From NCBI GenBank assembly GCA_037975125.1, contig CM075853.1, positions 89,538,395 to 89,602,394 on the forward strand: a stretch of 64,000 nucleotides of DNA, given 5' to 3'. A program made the translations under genes and the position numbers. Positions 12,883-26,600 of the stretch are shown piece by piece. This DNA comes from Latrodectus hesperus. Its lineage: Eukaryota; Arthropoda; Arachnida; Araneae; Theridiidae. The notes under the pieces were generated by a model that saw nothing but the letters and a program-made list of their open reading frames with translations, made no database searches and was not told where the DNA came from. Positions within the stretch are counted from its first letter, which is position 1. Every line of letters begins with the position of its first letter.

Positions 12883-15800
12883 GTAAACTAACTTTTTTCT
12901 TTATTTGATTACATATCAATTTAATATTTTTAACTTGACAAATGATTATGTGTTTGAAACTTCAACTATGCAGAAATATTGAGTTTCAAATAAGATTTTA
13001 ACACTATAAATATTAGAAACTTACAGCGAATCAAATAGCTATTTAACTTTCTTAAATTATTATTTTTCAGTTTATATTTTAGTTTTTATTTGTTACATTG
13101 TTATAGTCTTAATGTCTTAGTATGTATTATCCATGTTCGGGTTATGTATATAAAATTTTTTAATTAACAAATGAAATAATTTTTTTTTAAAAAAATAGTG
13201 AATATAAAATGTTTTGAAAAGTTTTCCATTCTTTTATATTATTGTACGGTACTAATTATCTTTATGAATTCCTGCATAAGAAACCTACAGAATAGTTTTG
13301 ACTAATCTAAAAGTGAAGTTGCATGTGGTAGCTGAACCTTAAAGGTATCAGAAGGCAGTTCATTCACCATTTTACAAGAGCGTTTGTCTATGAGAAAACT
13401 GCTCAAAGTGGATATAGCATTTGCTGACTGCCAAAGAAAAACAGCAATCTGTTGACTATTGAAAGTACTATTTGGAACTGTTACAACATAATAAAATAGA
13501 CATGTGTAGTATGTGCTAATAAATTAAGTATAGATCTATTTCTAATCCACTTTCAAATCAACAGTTGATTGAGAGGAGAGAAAGCAGTGAAAACCTTACA
13601 ATATGATCCTATCGTAAGAGCAAGTGTCTGCTGTCAAGTTTTTGATTTCTCAATTTTATGATGTACGCAGTATTTATTCATTGATTTCCTTGAAAACACA
13701 AGATTCCATGGAAATTACCCAAATGAATAAAAAATGCTGTCATTTAGGTAATGCTTTGTCCAGGGATAGACTGCAAGATATTAGAGAAAGCTGTAGCAGA
13801 TTTAGTCTCCATAGGTGCATCGTGAGAAAGCCTGCTACTCTACACCTCAAAACTTTCTGGAGCTGCTAACTCAACTCCTATTACTGCTATACAATTAAAA
13901 ACTGAGATTTATAGTTTATCTGATAGACGTATTTATATTTTAAACTAATCTAGACTAAACATATAAATAAAGCGGTCAATAAAGTGACAAGACGTTTTAG
14001 CCAGTTAAAAAGAATAACTGGGGTAAAATGAAGAGTTTCCTAAAGTGTTCTTGTCTTAACTTTTAATACATATAGTAGATCAGTTTTTGATTATGGTACT
14101 GAGCTTTTTATTAGTCTCTCTGACAGTGTTCTATCATAGATTGACATTGTACAGAACAAGGCATTGAGATTCATTACTGGAGCTGCTAACTCAACTCCTT
14201 TTGCTGCTATGCAATTACAATCTGAGATTTATAGTTTATCTGATAGATGCATCTATAGGGCCATAACACTTGGCAAAAAAACTGCCTAGAATTTTTTTTT
14301 TTACACAACTAAATTTTTATTCAGATTAGATTAAAAACACCATCCTTTCTTGTTTGAGATCCATCAGCTTGCTAGAGAATTTGATTTTTTTGGATCTGAG
14401 ACAGTCCATCTTTAAACCACCTTTTTTCCCAGGTATTTTAAAATTTGCTATTGCAAATTTTAACTTGGTTTGGCTTGTCTGTTGGCATATTTCTATACTA
14501 GCTGAGCTAAGGGCTTCTGCTCTGGCAACTATTCATAAGATGTACCCTGTTTAGAACTGGGTTCATGTTTATAATGATGGGTCTGCCATGTTTTCCTTGA
14601 GCAGGGCAAAATTACAGTAAAATTTATGTAATTTATATGGCCCTTAAAACTGTTACTGAAATTCCTCACCAAAACGTTCTTTTTATTGACTCACAGGCAA
14701 TCAGCTTTGACATTACATCCTGAGCGAAATGCCAAATGATTTCTCAAGAACAATATCCAACAAAGAAGAATTTCCTTTCTTCAAGACATGGCAAATGGAA
14801 AGACTTAGGCTTGCCTGTATAATTAGACTCAAATGCAGTTCTTACTCCTCCCAGAGTTTAAGGAGTGATATCTTTCAGAATCATTTCTGGTCACGATTAT
14901 TTTCAGGCTCATCTGTTCAGGATTAGATTTGCTGATTTGCTTATTTGTTCTCTCTGCAATACTGTGCCTGTAACTGGGGAATATCTTTTTAGTTGCCCCT
15001 CCCTTAATGCTTGTGGTTCTGAGGCTTTTGGAACCTTTTCTTGTTCTGGTGCTGTCTGTGTATTATTATTGGACTGCAACACGCCTTATGTCTGAGAGGA
15101 CGTTAATGAGTGTAATTTTTTTAAAAATAAGTAATGCTTTGTTTCATAAGTCTAATACAAAATTGGTGAAATTATGCAAATTGCACTTGAATTTGTATCC
15201 ATCTTCTGCATTCCTCAGATCTGGTTCCTAGTGACTACAGCCTGTTTTTAGGCAGGAAGGGAATGTTTCAAGGAAATAATTTGCTCTATTGAAGAGGTAT
15301 TTGCTAAAATTAAAGTCTATTTTAAGGTTAAAGATTAATTGTATTACAAAAAAGGGAATCAAAGTGTTTAAGTGGTGTTAAGTAACTGAAGTCAAAATTT
15401 ACCCAAAAGCATCCAACAAAATTATGTAGTGCTTATCAAGCAAGTGTGTTTTATTGAAATGTGACTTCCTAATAATATCAATAATTGGTAAATGTTGCTG
15501 GAATATTCTGTATGCCTAGGTGCTTTTGTTGTGTAATTTATTGGCCAAATGTCTTTAGGACTAGAAAAATAAAACATTTTAAGAATTTATTTACAGGATT
15601 TTCATTTTCCATTTGTCATTTTTATGGTTAAAAAAATTATATTAGGAATTCCCTCTTTTTTAAAATCAGTTGATAAAAATTTTCAGATTCAGAATTAATC
15701 TTGGAGAAATATTAATTAAAACATGTTAGCCAAGTTTTAAAAATATTTTAAAAGTTTTTAAATAGTTAATCAGAGATTTAATAAATTTAAATTTTATCAG

Positions 15801-16431
15801 CTAATATCAATTTTAATATTTTGTTTTTTATAACCGTCTAACCTGAGACTATTTAGTTTTTTAATCAACTAAAGAATATATTAATGCTTAATATTTTTCT
15901 ACCATTTTTTTATTTTATCTAAAATTATTTTTAAATTAAGAACATTCAAAAATATGTCTATGATTTAATGCTTATTAAAAAAAATTTTGTTGCTGAAGAT
16001 AATTTTTGATATTATGATCATTGAGATTTCCTGCTAAATTATCAGTGTTGAAAGGAGTCAACAGTATAAAATGGATATTTTTTTGAAAATTTCATTAATA
16101 TACATTTATTTGATAATTTGATGTGTAATATTTCTTTTCATGTCATTTTATCAAAAACTAAAATTTTAGTTATAATAGTTGAACATGTTTATTTTTTTTA
16201 ATAATGTATATATGTTTCACTTTTCTTGTTTTAATTTCTTGTATTTTAAATTTATAGTTACTATCCTGATTTGTTATTTCTTATGTTTACATGAGAAATA
16301 TTAAAACTTTTTAAGAATTAAAATGCACATGGAGTGTAACTAATTTTGATGTAGCAAATATCATAACAGTTAATATAAGGCATTTGAACAAATATGATAT
16401 AAAGTCTTATAGGAGTACTTTCATAGAAGTG

Positions 16432-16463
<32 letters not shown>

Positions 16464-16568
16464 CTATATCTATATCTATATCTATCTATATCTATCTATA
16501 TCTATATATATATATCTATCTCTCTATATCTATATATATATATCTATATATATATATCTATCTCTCTA

Positions 16569-16658
<90 letters not shown>

Positions 16659-17536
16659 CAAAAGCTGGCCAATAAAAATATTTCCAGTCATCCTCTCGTA
16701 CAGTACAGTTCATCTCCTTTTTTATGTTGAAAAACGTTTGGCTTATAGAATTTAATTTCTCAGTTTGATGAAAATTCTACTTAAGTTTCTTGTTTACTTA
16801 GATTATAAGGATTTTCTGTAAATTAATATAAAAAAGGTATACATTTAATTTGATCTTAAAGTCATACCTGAATGGTTAGTGTTCTGACCTTCCATTCAGT
16901 TGTTTTTAGGTTCGAATCTCACCTTGGAATTAGATGTTTACAAATGTTCAAAGTCCTCTTTAAATTGTAAGTCCCCTTTCTTATTAGTCATTGTGTGGAA
17001 AAAATGAGCACTGAGCAACAAACAAAACAAAACCTTAAAATCAAGTTCCCATTTGTTTCTTATAAAAATATTGTTTCATTTTAAAATATGTTGGCAATTT
17101 TAGTTATAATATATATGAAAATGTTTCTCATTCATGAAAATCAAAATTATCTTTTGCAGAATTGTGAAACAATTCTTTTGATGACAACACGAGAATATTC
17201 TTGTATTATGATTACAATCTAAAATATTATTTAATCATTATAATAAGTCAATGAAGCTAAATTCAAAATAAAAATTTTTATTACATATTTAAGTGGTATA
17301 AATTATTTCATGTAGTTTTTTTCAAAAAAATTTTTTTTATTTAGTTCTTGATTTTATTTTCTGTACATATGAATTTTCCCAAATCTTAAATTAATGTAAA
17401 ATTTCCATTATATAAAAAATAGTCAAAGAATTAAAAACTTTTTTAATATTTGGCTGCTTGGAATTTTTCATCTTTATTTGAAAAATTTTGCATCTACTAA
17501 ATTGAACTACTTGATGGAGTGTTAAATAAAACTAAT

Positions 17537-17619
<83 letters not shown>

Positions 17620-20600
17620 GGAAGATTAAAACTTGTGTTTGTTGTTGCCTCTATCTTTTGCGTTATGAAATTTTTTTTTAATATTACTAATTTTTTTATC
17701 ACTTTTAGTTAGTACCAACATGGCTGGCTCCTAATGTGCTAACCTTCACAGGATTTCTTCTAACTTGTTTGAATGCCCTTTTGCTCTCAATATATGACTA
17801 CTACTTCTGTGCTTCCAGTGATTCAGCTCCATCTTTTCCTCCAGTCCCTAACTGGGTTTGGATAATATGTGCTATCAATCATTTTCTTGCTCATACTTTA
17901 GGTAAAAGACTTATTTAATATATAACAGTAGCATTCAACCATTCTATTTTATTCTTGTTCAGTGTTAAGATGACACGGTTTCCTATATAATTATGATATT
18001 TTTGATCTTTACATTATTAACAATTACAAATTTTGTCTCTGTAGTAGACAATCTGAATTAACTACAGTATGGTCTATTTGTTCTTAATGCGATTGTTATA
18101 TAAATGTTACTAAAATGAAGTATTCTTGTTATCAGAATATAAAATACATAAATCAAAATGTTCTGTTTTTTAGAGCTATAATATGTTAATGTATTAAAAG
18201 CGAAGTTAACTCATTAAAATAGAAGATAATCAAGAAGTAGCATTTTCAGGTTTTGACAAAATTAATTATTGCAAGTGCTAATTTAACATATACAACAAAT
18301 TGTTTCAGTTATCATTATTATTGTATAGAAAAATATTTTGCTTTCAAAATCACTTTTTAGTTTGATGGCTTAATATTTATTGCCATCTAGAGAGAGAAAG
18401 GTGATACAATTGATACGGAGACTTGTCACTCATCATGCCATTGATGTGCATTCAGAGTAATTGTACCTTATATTCATATGAAAGTCAATTAATTGACGAA
18501 ACTATGGAATGAATAAATTTGATGGTAAGAGCTAATGTTTTTCAATGCTTAGCTAAAACTGTTAAGAGTGGATCAATCTAGTTAAGAGATCAAACTTATT
18601 GTACATATGAAGAAAGGCTTATCGTACATATGAAGAATGATAAAGTACTAGCCACTTGAATCTGTTAAACTATATGTTCATATACATTCATTCATGTGTT
18701 TCATTTCCACAAAAGTCATTGTTTATTATATTATTGGGTAGAATTTACTTTTACTGAGCAAGCCAGTGTCTGCTGATTTCAATCAAGTCTAGTATTTTAT
18801 TATCTATTTATGGTTTATCAGTGCATATGTATGTATTTTTATAATTACATCAGAAAAGTTATTGGAACAGTTACGTTTCTTACTAATATACTAATCTTTC
18901 ATTTGAAATACAAATGAGACTGTCTAAGCTATGTAGATTTCTAATATATTTAAAAAATTGAATAATATTTTATTGTATCATTCTTGTTTCTTATTTTAAG
19001 TAAAATTTTTATTATGTGAAACGAGTTTTTTTCTTACCAGATGGTATCGATGGAAAGCATGCTCGACGCACTAAATCATCTGGTCCCTTAGGAGAGTTGA
19101 TGGATCATGGTCTAGATAGTTGGGCTGCCTTATTTATGCCAACATGCATGTACTCAGTATTTGGTTGTGGAGAATATAGTTGCAGTCCACTGAGAGTTTT
19201 TTTTATTTTATGGAGTGTTCATCTGTGTTTTATTTTTTCACATTGGGAGAAGTATAATACTGGGGTACTTTATTTGCCATGGGGTTATGACATTTCTCAA
19301 ATGGTAAGTACATATGACTTAAATATTAAAATGTTTTATTTTGTAATTTCAGGAAGTCACTTTACTGATATATTCACATGAAGCAATGAATAAGAATTAC
19401 AAGGAAATGAGGAAAAATAAATTAATTAAATGAAAAATTTAATTGTAAAGATTGAGTCATACAAAATCCTAATGACAATATTTTCAAGTATTTAAATGAT
19501 ACTAAGTTCTGAGTAATGTTCTTTCAGCATTAAGTTAATCTTAAACTAATCCAGTGCAAGCTAACTTTCAATGTATAATCTGTTTTTTTATAAAAACGTC
19601 TATCTTTATTTATTTATTTATTTTTTGCAAATTTCTGAAACTACTAAACAATAATGAAATTTTTAAGCTCTTAAATTATTTTTGGAGTACTTTTATTTTG
19701 ACAAGTTTAACAACTAAGTTGAATTCAAAATGAATTTTATTTTGACACTCTTTTTTTATTTGAAAACAAATCTTATTTTCACAAGTGTAACATGAATGTT
19801 ACTTATATAAAGTTCTCTAGTATCCTTTCTATCATATGAATAGAAGATTTCATAATGAAATTATAATAATGACTAAAAGAGTTCTTTTGATAGTTTTACA
19901 TATAGTATATTTGTAAAACACTTACATTCAAAAACTTGTAAAAAATTAAAAATGTTAATTTATAGAAGCGAGTTTGAATTAAAAAGAGTAACAAATTGTT
20001 ACAGATGTGAAAGGGCATTTCTGTTATGTAACAACCAATCCTTGTTTTGAGTCTTGAAAAAAGACAATAGTTAAAGAAATCATCACTATGCAATTACACA
20101 TGATTGTAAATCTAAGGTGATTAGAATGTTGATGTATATTTTGACTACCTTGGGAGTGGATATTATACTTATGAAGTGACCAGAAAACTGCTGCATGTAC
20201 ACATTACAGCTCATTTTGCACCAAATATATAAATTAACATTTTGATCGTCTGTTCAACAGTTTGTGGGTTCAATTTTCATATTTTATATGAATGTTTGTA
20301 GTAGGAAGACCTTAAAACCACAGATCATGTGTAGGGGAAGATTGACAATCAACCAATATTCCCCTCTTAGGCTTGTGGCAATTATTATATATATTATGAC
20401 ACTTTTTAAGTAGATATGTATGTAAAAATATAATCTTTTTGCTATTTTCAAGAATCAGCAATGTATGGATATGAACAGTGTATGTTGTGTGTGTGTATGT
20501 ATATATACACAATGGTGGCCAAAATTGTGGACACTTTTGGAAATTTCTATGTTTTTGAATTTTGTATGCTTATAAAAAGCGTTACGTTTCACAAAATGCA

Positions 20601-23600
20601 AACTTGTATATATCATTTTAAAGAGAATTTATTACTGAATTTAATACAAAACACAAAATTCAATTATTTGCAATACAAAAAAAGTTAAACGATAATAGTT
20701 ATCAATATACATTAGATATTGATGATTGCAGTGATTTATCAGTACTTAGTAGAGTACCTTTTATTTTTGATTACAGCTTCACAGGAAACAATTATACCCT
20801 CAATTAGTTCCCTTTTATTTGATTGGCGCCTCATTCGGACAAGAGTTTTCAAACGGTGCCAAAAATTTTCGATAGGATTGAGGTGAAGACTGTTTCCTGG
20901 CCATGACAACAATTTAATGCTCTTTGTTCGAAACCACTCTTTTGATATTTTGGCCGTGTGGCAAGGAGCAGAATCCTGCTGAAAAATAAACGAAGCATTG
21001 TTGGGAAAGAGATGTCTGATGGAAGAAGTTTTGGTTCTAGAATAGTGTCAATGTATTTTCTGGCATTCAGTGTCCTATTGATGACATTAAGGAGACTTCT
21101 CCATCGCCTTCATGTCATCGATAGCAGCATCTGCTGACATGCATGACCAAATCATAACACTAACTGGGTTCTTCACAGTTGCTTGAATGCAGTCAGGATG
21201 TAGCTCTTCTCCTATTCTACGTCTTACATATTTTCACTCATTACTACCGAATAATGATAGCTTAGTTTCATCACTCCATATAACTTGTGTGCCGAGCTGG
21301 CAGCCGAATGGTTAGCGCTCTTGCCTTCGGTTCAACAGTTCGTGGGTTCGAATCCCACCTTGGGCATGGATGTTTGTAGTGGTTCGGAATCCACTTTAAG
21401 CCGTAAGTCCCGGTCTAATTAGCCCTCGTGTGCAAAAAATGACCGTTGAGCGACAAACAAACAAACCATATAACTTGTGACCACTGATCATCTGTCCAAT
21501 TGTGTTCCTTTGCCCACTGTAGTCCTTTTTTCGTTGCTGAAAAATAAAATAAGATTTTTTTTTATGGAATTCTACCTCTCAGTCCAATATCTGTTAATCT
21601 TCTCCTGATTGTTCTTGAACTGACAGAAACACCAGGATCATTCAGATCACTTCTGATGGCCGCTGATGACATTTTTCTATCTTGGAGACATAATCTTTTT
21701 ATTCTTCTATCATCAATAGATGTGGTGCACCTTTTTCGGCCTTTTCCTTATTTGTTTTTATTGAATTTGTCTCCTGATATCATAAACAAAACTTTTGAAC
21801 TCCAGATGTAGTCACTGAACTGCCCACTTGTCTTGCAATTTCAGCATAGGAAAGACCACTTTCTCATAACACAATAATATTACATCTCTTTCTAGGTGTC
21901 CAATCTACTCTTTTATTTGATGTCATTGCTTCTTGACTAAATATTAAAATTTTTTACAAAAAATCCTACTTGTAATTGCAGTGTATAAGAAACAGGTCCT
22001 CCTTTTACAGAACAAAGCAAAATAATGAATTGTTTCAAGTGTAAACATGATGTCAGCTTCTACTGGCAGTTACTAACATTTGATTGGTTCTCAGAAGAAG
22101 AACAGTGATTGGCCAGGAAAGCTAGACATTACCAACTACTTCATAACTGTGTTTTTTATTTATATTAAAGTACATATAACTTTTTTTGTATTGCAAATAA
22201 TTGTGTTTTATATTGAATTCAGTAATAAATTCTCTTTAAAATGATATATACAAGTTTGCATTTTGCAAAACGTAACATTTTCTATAAGCATACAATGTTC
22301 AAAAACATAAAACTTTCCAAAAGTGTCCACAATTTTGGCCACCACTGTATGTGTGTGTGTGTATATATATTTTTAGCTGGTTTTTTTGCACCTGTTAGTT
22401 TACCAGATATGTTATTTGTAAATTCTAGTATAATTTAACTTTTCTATTATTTTAATTGTTATGGTTTATCCTCTTTAAAGATCTGACATTTGTCATATGA
22501 CTCCAACAAATTGTTAACAGTCAAAAAGCTGATGATTAGCAGGGAACCTGAAGATAAATCCTTTTGGGAATGTCCAACACAATCCAGAATATGTTTCAGT
22601 GAGGTTGTCTGGGCACAGCATTTTTTACAAGTGGGATAATTTTTTGTACCACGTTTAAACAATAAACATATTAAATGTCCACTGGAGAATCTAGCAAAGG
22701 CAGTCTGAGACTTTCGATCACATTTATTTCCAGGAGTGTTCCAGAGTGACATAGTGAGTGAGTGGAATTTGCCAGATTGAATTTAGTCTAGGTTTTTTAT
22801 TAGAGATTTTTCATTCATTAATTTCCTGGTAGGTAAGTGAGGAACCAGTGGGCATATATTCCTCACTGCCCTCTTTGGCCAGTTTATCTAGTTTGTTGTA
22901 TTATATTATTAATTAATATAAAATAAAATTAAAACATTTACAAAATATTTTTTAAACAAATCAGAATTGCAAAATCAAGGTTTAAAATATGTTGACAGCA
23001 TTAGCTTTTATTGTTTTTTTTTCATTTAGGTTTGTAATTTGTTGTTGATAAGATTAACATATTAATCTAGTGTTTAAACTTTAAGTGATTAAAAATTTAA
23101 GTGATTGTGTTTATGCTAATCACTTACAGTTCTGAATAACAAATTAATAAAAAGCTTTCCCTAAAAATTACAAAATTCTAATGAATGAAAATTAAGAAAC
23201 GAATTGTAAACATGAAAGAAAAAAAATTCTGTCTTCATTACAAAATATTAATATTAAAATAGTATGAGTCATAACTAAGTATAAAGGATCAGTTTATTTA
23301 AAATACCTTTTGAAAATTTTTGTCAAAAATTCAATGATATTTATTTATTGGATTTCTGATATGCTAATTCTTGTTAAGAATTGTTCAGACATGAGACATC
23401 TATCTATTATCTTCAATAATAAGACACTAGACATCTATTTATCTATTGGTATTAGTCAAATACTTGTACTTATTGAGTATTAATATTTAAATTAGTTCTA
23501 GTTTTTTATCATTACAAATTGGAATATACAATGGAAAAGAAAAAGGCAGGAATATCAAATAATTACTATACAAAATCTACAGTTTAAATGAAAGAAATAA

Positions 23601-26600
23601 AAAATTTTCTAGTGCTCATGCTATTGTTTCAAATGTTTGATCAAAAAACTGGATAAATGTATTCCTTTGAAGGAAATTTTTCTTAAAAATGTATATCCTT
23701 TTACTTATTTGAAAAAAATCATATCATTCAAACTTGTATGATTTTTGTTTCTTATTAAATACTGGGCTTTAACACTTTATGTACTGTGATCTTAGCTATG
23801 AGAGAAAAGCAGATTTAGTGATGCCTATAACATTAACCCACACAGCTCTGTCTGTGAGATGTTAATGGCAATTGCATAGATAGTTGTAATGATTCTAAGT
23901 TCAAAAAAGGACTTATTTGTCTGTTTACAGTATGTTTTAATACCAACCAGTAAGCCATTTTGAATATATAATATTTGCATTAGTGTAGAAATTCTTGTTC
24001 TTCTGATTATTTGCAGAACTGATAGCCAAATGTGGTTGGCCTATTCTGGCCTTCTGTTTCAGTAATTCGGGAGCTGATCTTCACCTCAGGTTTTGATGAT
24101 TGTAGGGATTCAGTATCCATTTTAAACTATAGATCCTGGTCTAATTAGTCCATGTATAAAAAATGATCTTGAGCAAAAAACTTCTAGTTATCTTTCCATG
24201 CATTTATATTTTAGGAGGATCCTGAATCGCCATCATCATGGCTGATTATACTTTTTCTGATCCACTGTGTTGAAGACAATGCTGTTATGTTCTTTTAACC
24301 AACATACTGGCTAATAGTGTGTTCAACATATTTCTTTAAAGCCAATGGTATGAGATCTGTCAAACTTGGACCACTGTTGTTCCATTCAGTGCATCTTTGA
24401 TGAATCTTTAAAATTTCTTGCATAGAAAATGATTGAATTTTAATTACTTCAGAATTAAAGTACAGGCTGTTATTAATACTAGCATACATCTTAACTGTGC
24501 ATTGCTAAGTTTAAACTGTGGTTGTTGGTGAAATATTATTTTGCATAACTCATCAAATCACATCAGTATATTTAACTTCATGGCTTTGATTAAATTTTTT
24601 CTCATTCTCTCATATTTTTTTGTTTGGTGCAGCTTGTCCTATTTTGAACCTTATGTCACAAAACCTAATCAACCAACTCATATTTCTTTTTTTAACTTTT
24701 TGGGGTTGATAGTATGTTTGAATATGAACTCTTGAAATTGCTGTGTGTGTGATGTCAGTAAAAAAATTTTTTTCATGAAAAATACTAGTCATTTTTTTGT
24801 TATTAGTTTATAAAAAATTACGAAGATTGTGAATTCATTGCTTTTATGTGTAATGTTATTTTATTATGTGACTTTCAAAATTTTTTGTAAAGTGTTTTAT
24901 TAACTTCAATAACTTCGTTAAAAGTAGGAAACAAATTCTATATTGAGAAAATTTTATGGTTTAATAATGAAGTAAATGTTAATTTTCTGTTATTGTGAAC
25001 ATTTTTATTATGTGAAGTGTATTTTCATAAAAAATTTAGTGATCATATCTTAAGATATTGAAGTTCAAGAGTTGACTTTTGCTTAACATATTTAAATCAA
25101 TCTCTATTAATTCATAAAATAATATTAACCGTAAATTGAAAATGATGATCTGCATTAAAATTGAAATGATTATTATTTGATTAAAAACTAAAAATTTCAT
25201 ATTTAATATTTTAGAAATGTAAAATGCAAGTGTGAAAGCAACATAAAGAGAAAAATCAAATTGATTCACTAGATGTTTTATTTACATAAACCAAAATCTT
25301 ATATAGATATATTAACTGTATGTCTATGTGATGCATGTTTTGATTTTTTTCTTTAATTTTACTGTTTGACAAGTAAAACATATCAGTTACTATTATAAAT
25401 GTACATACTGGACTCTAAAATACATACATACTAACTTTTTTATTTTTGATTCTTTTAGAGTGAAACTTCTCTCTGAACTAAATATGTTAAATCATTAGAA
25501 AATAAAATTGACTCACAAATTGCATACTGTACATGCTTCATAAATATATTTAGTATTATTGAGTACCCTTTTGGTGTTGACAATGATAACTTGAACCCAT
25601 TTTGTACTGTTTAGTACTATTTATTTAATATTTTAACACTTTTTTACTTTTCATTGCAAAAGTTTGCTCTAATTTAAATTTGTAATGTTGCTTTACTCTT
25701 TTAACTCTCCCTCTCTAATAATAAACAGCAAATTATTTTGTAATAGTTCATTACATACTCCAAAAAATGATTTTCTTGTTGCATTATAATAAATTCCTAT
25801 TAACATACTTTTATAAATGATACTCATATTTTCAATTAATTAATTTCTCTTTTTGAGAACATTCCTTTATATCTTCTGCTCTGAAATTTAGGTTTTTCAA
25901 AAGTTAGAACTAGTGTGAAAGTGTTAGTTAATATTTTAAAAAAAATTTGCTCCTGGAACTAATGTCAATTGAATTTTTTTTAACTGAAATATAATTTCAG
26001 TTAAAAAAATTCAATCAATGTTATTTCTTTTTATTAAGTAAGTAATTAGTAAATTTTTTATTAACTTAAAGTAAGTCTAATTATATATAATTTACATGTG
26101 ACATTTTTGATATGAGTTAACATCTTTCATATATTTACTTTGTCTTATCTTGTTGCAGTATTTATAAAGACTTAATAGCTAGAGATAGTATTTCATGAAT
26201 TGATTTATAAATAAAAGAATTCTTAAATACAATTCACTACATTCTTTTTAGGTTTAATCATCGTTTTATGATTATATTAAAAATTCTTAAATATAATTTA
26301 CTGTTTTCTTTTTAGGTTTTGCTATTAGCATTTGTTATTACATACTTTAAATCATATCAATATTGGAAGTTTAATGTTCCGATACTGAATATAGGATGTG
26401 GACAAATAATTGAACTGCTTATTTACGGTAAGTAAATATTAACAAATTTTAGTTGCATACATACAGTTCTTAGCTCAAAGATTTCTCAATATTTTTCCAA
26501 AATTTATCTTCCGAAGTCACGCACAGACACATACAATAGTGAAATAATTGCTACTGATAATTAACTGGCTCCATTTGGTAATATACTAGGTGAGATTTAA

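Larger units (their letters stand above)
20510..22347 (-). mobile_element. Tc1-like DNA transposon with long terminal inverted repeats
   Basis: Both ends carry the same inverted sequence, starting CAATGGTGGCC at the left and reading CAGTGGTGGCC inward from the right, then AAAATTGTGGACACTTTTGG. The inverted similarity extends for roughly 170-180 bases on each side (20510-20690 and 22178-22347). A TA dinucleotide follows the right end, as expected for Tc1/mariner insertion. Between them is a decayed minus-strand transposase, itself interrupted by a SINE (21290-21465). Without the SINE and its duplicated target the element is about 1.65 kb. It lies in the intron between the EPT1 exons at 19041 and 26316. 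Confidence 0.9.

Noticed and set aside
16384..16755. 123-codon frame of Ile/Tyr/Ser/Leu
   Set aside because: Translation of a compound CTAT/TA microsatellite.
19041..19381. EPT1 exon ending at 19381
   Set aside because: A GTAAGT donor at 19304 fits the conserved protein boundary; the later codons are intron.
21290..21362. Functional tRNA-Arg gene
   Set aside because: Only the promoter boxes and anticodon-arm similarity remain; the unit continues into a SINE body repeated across the window.
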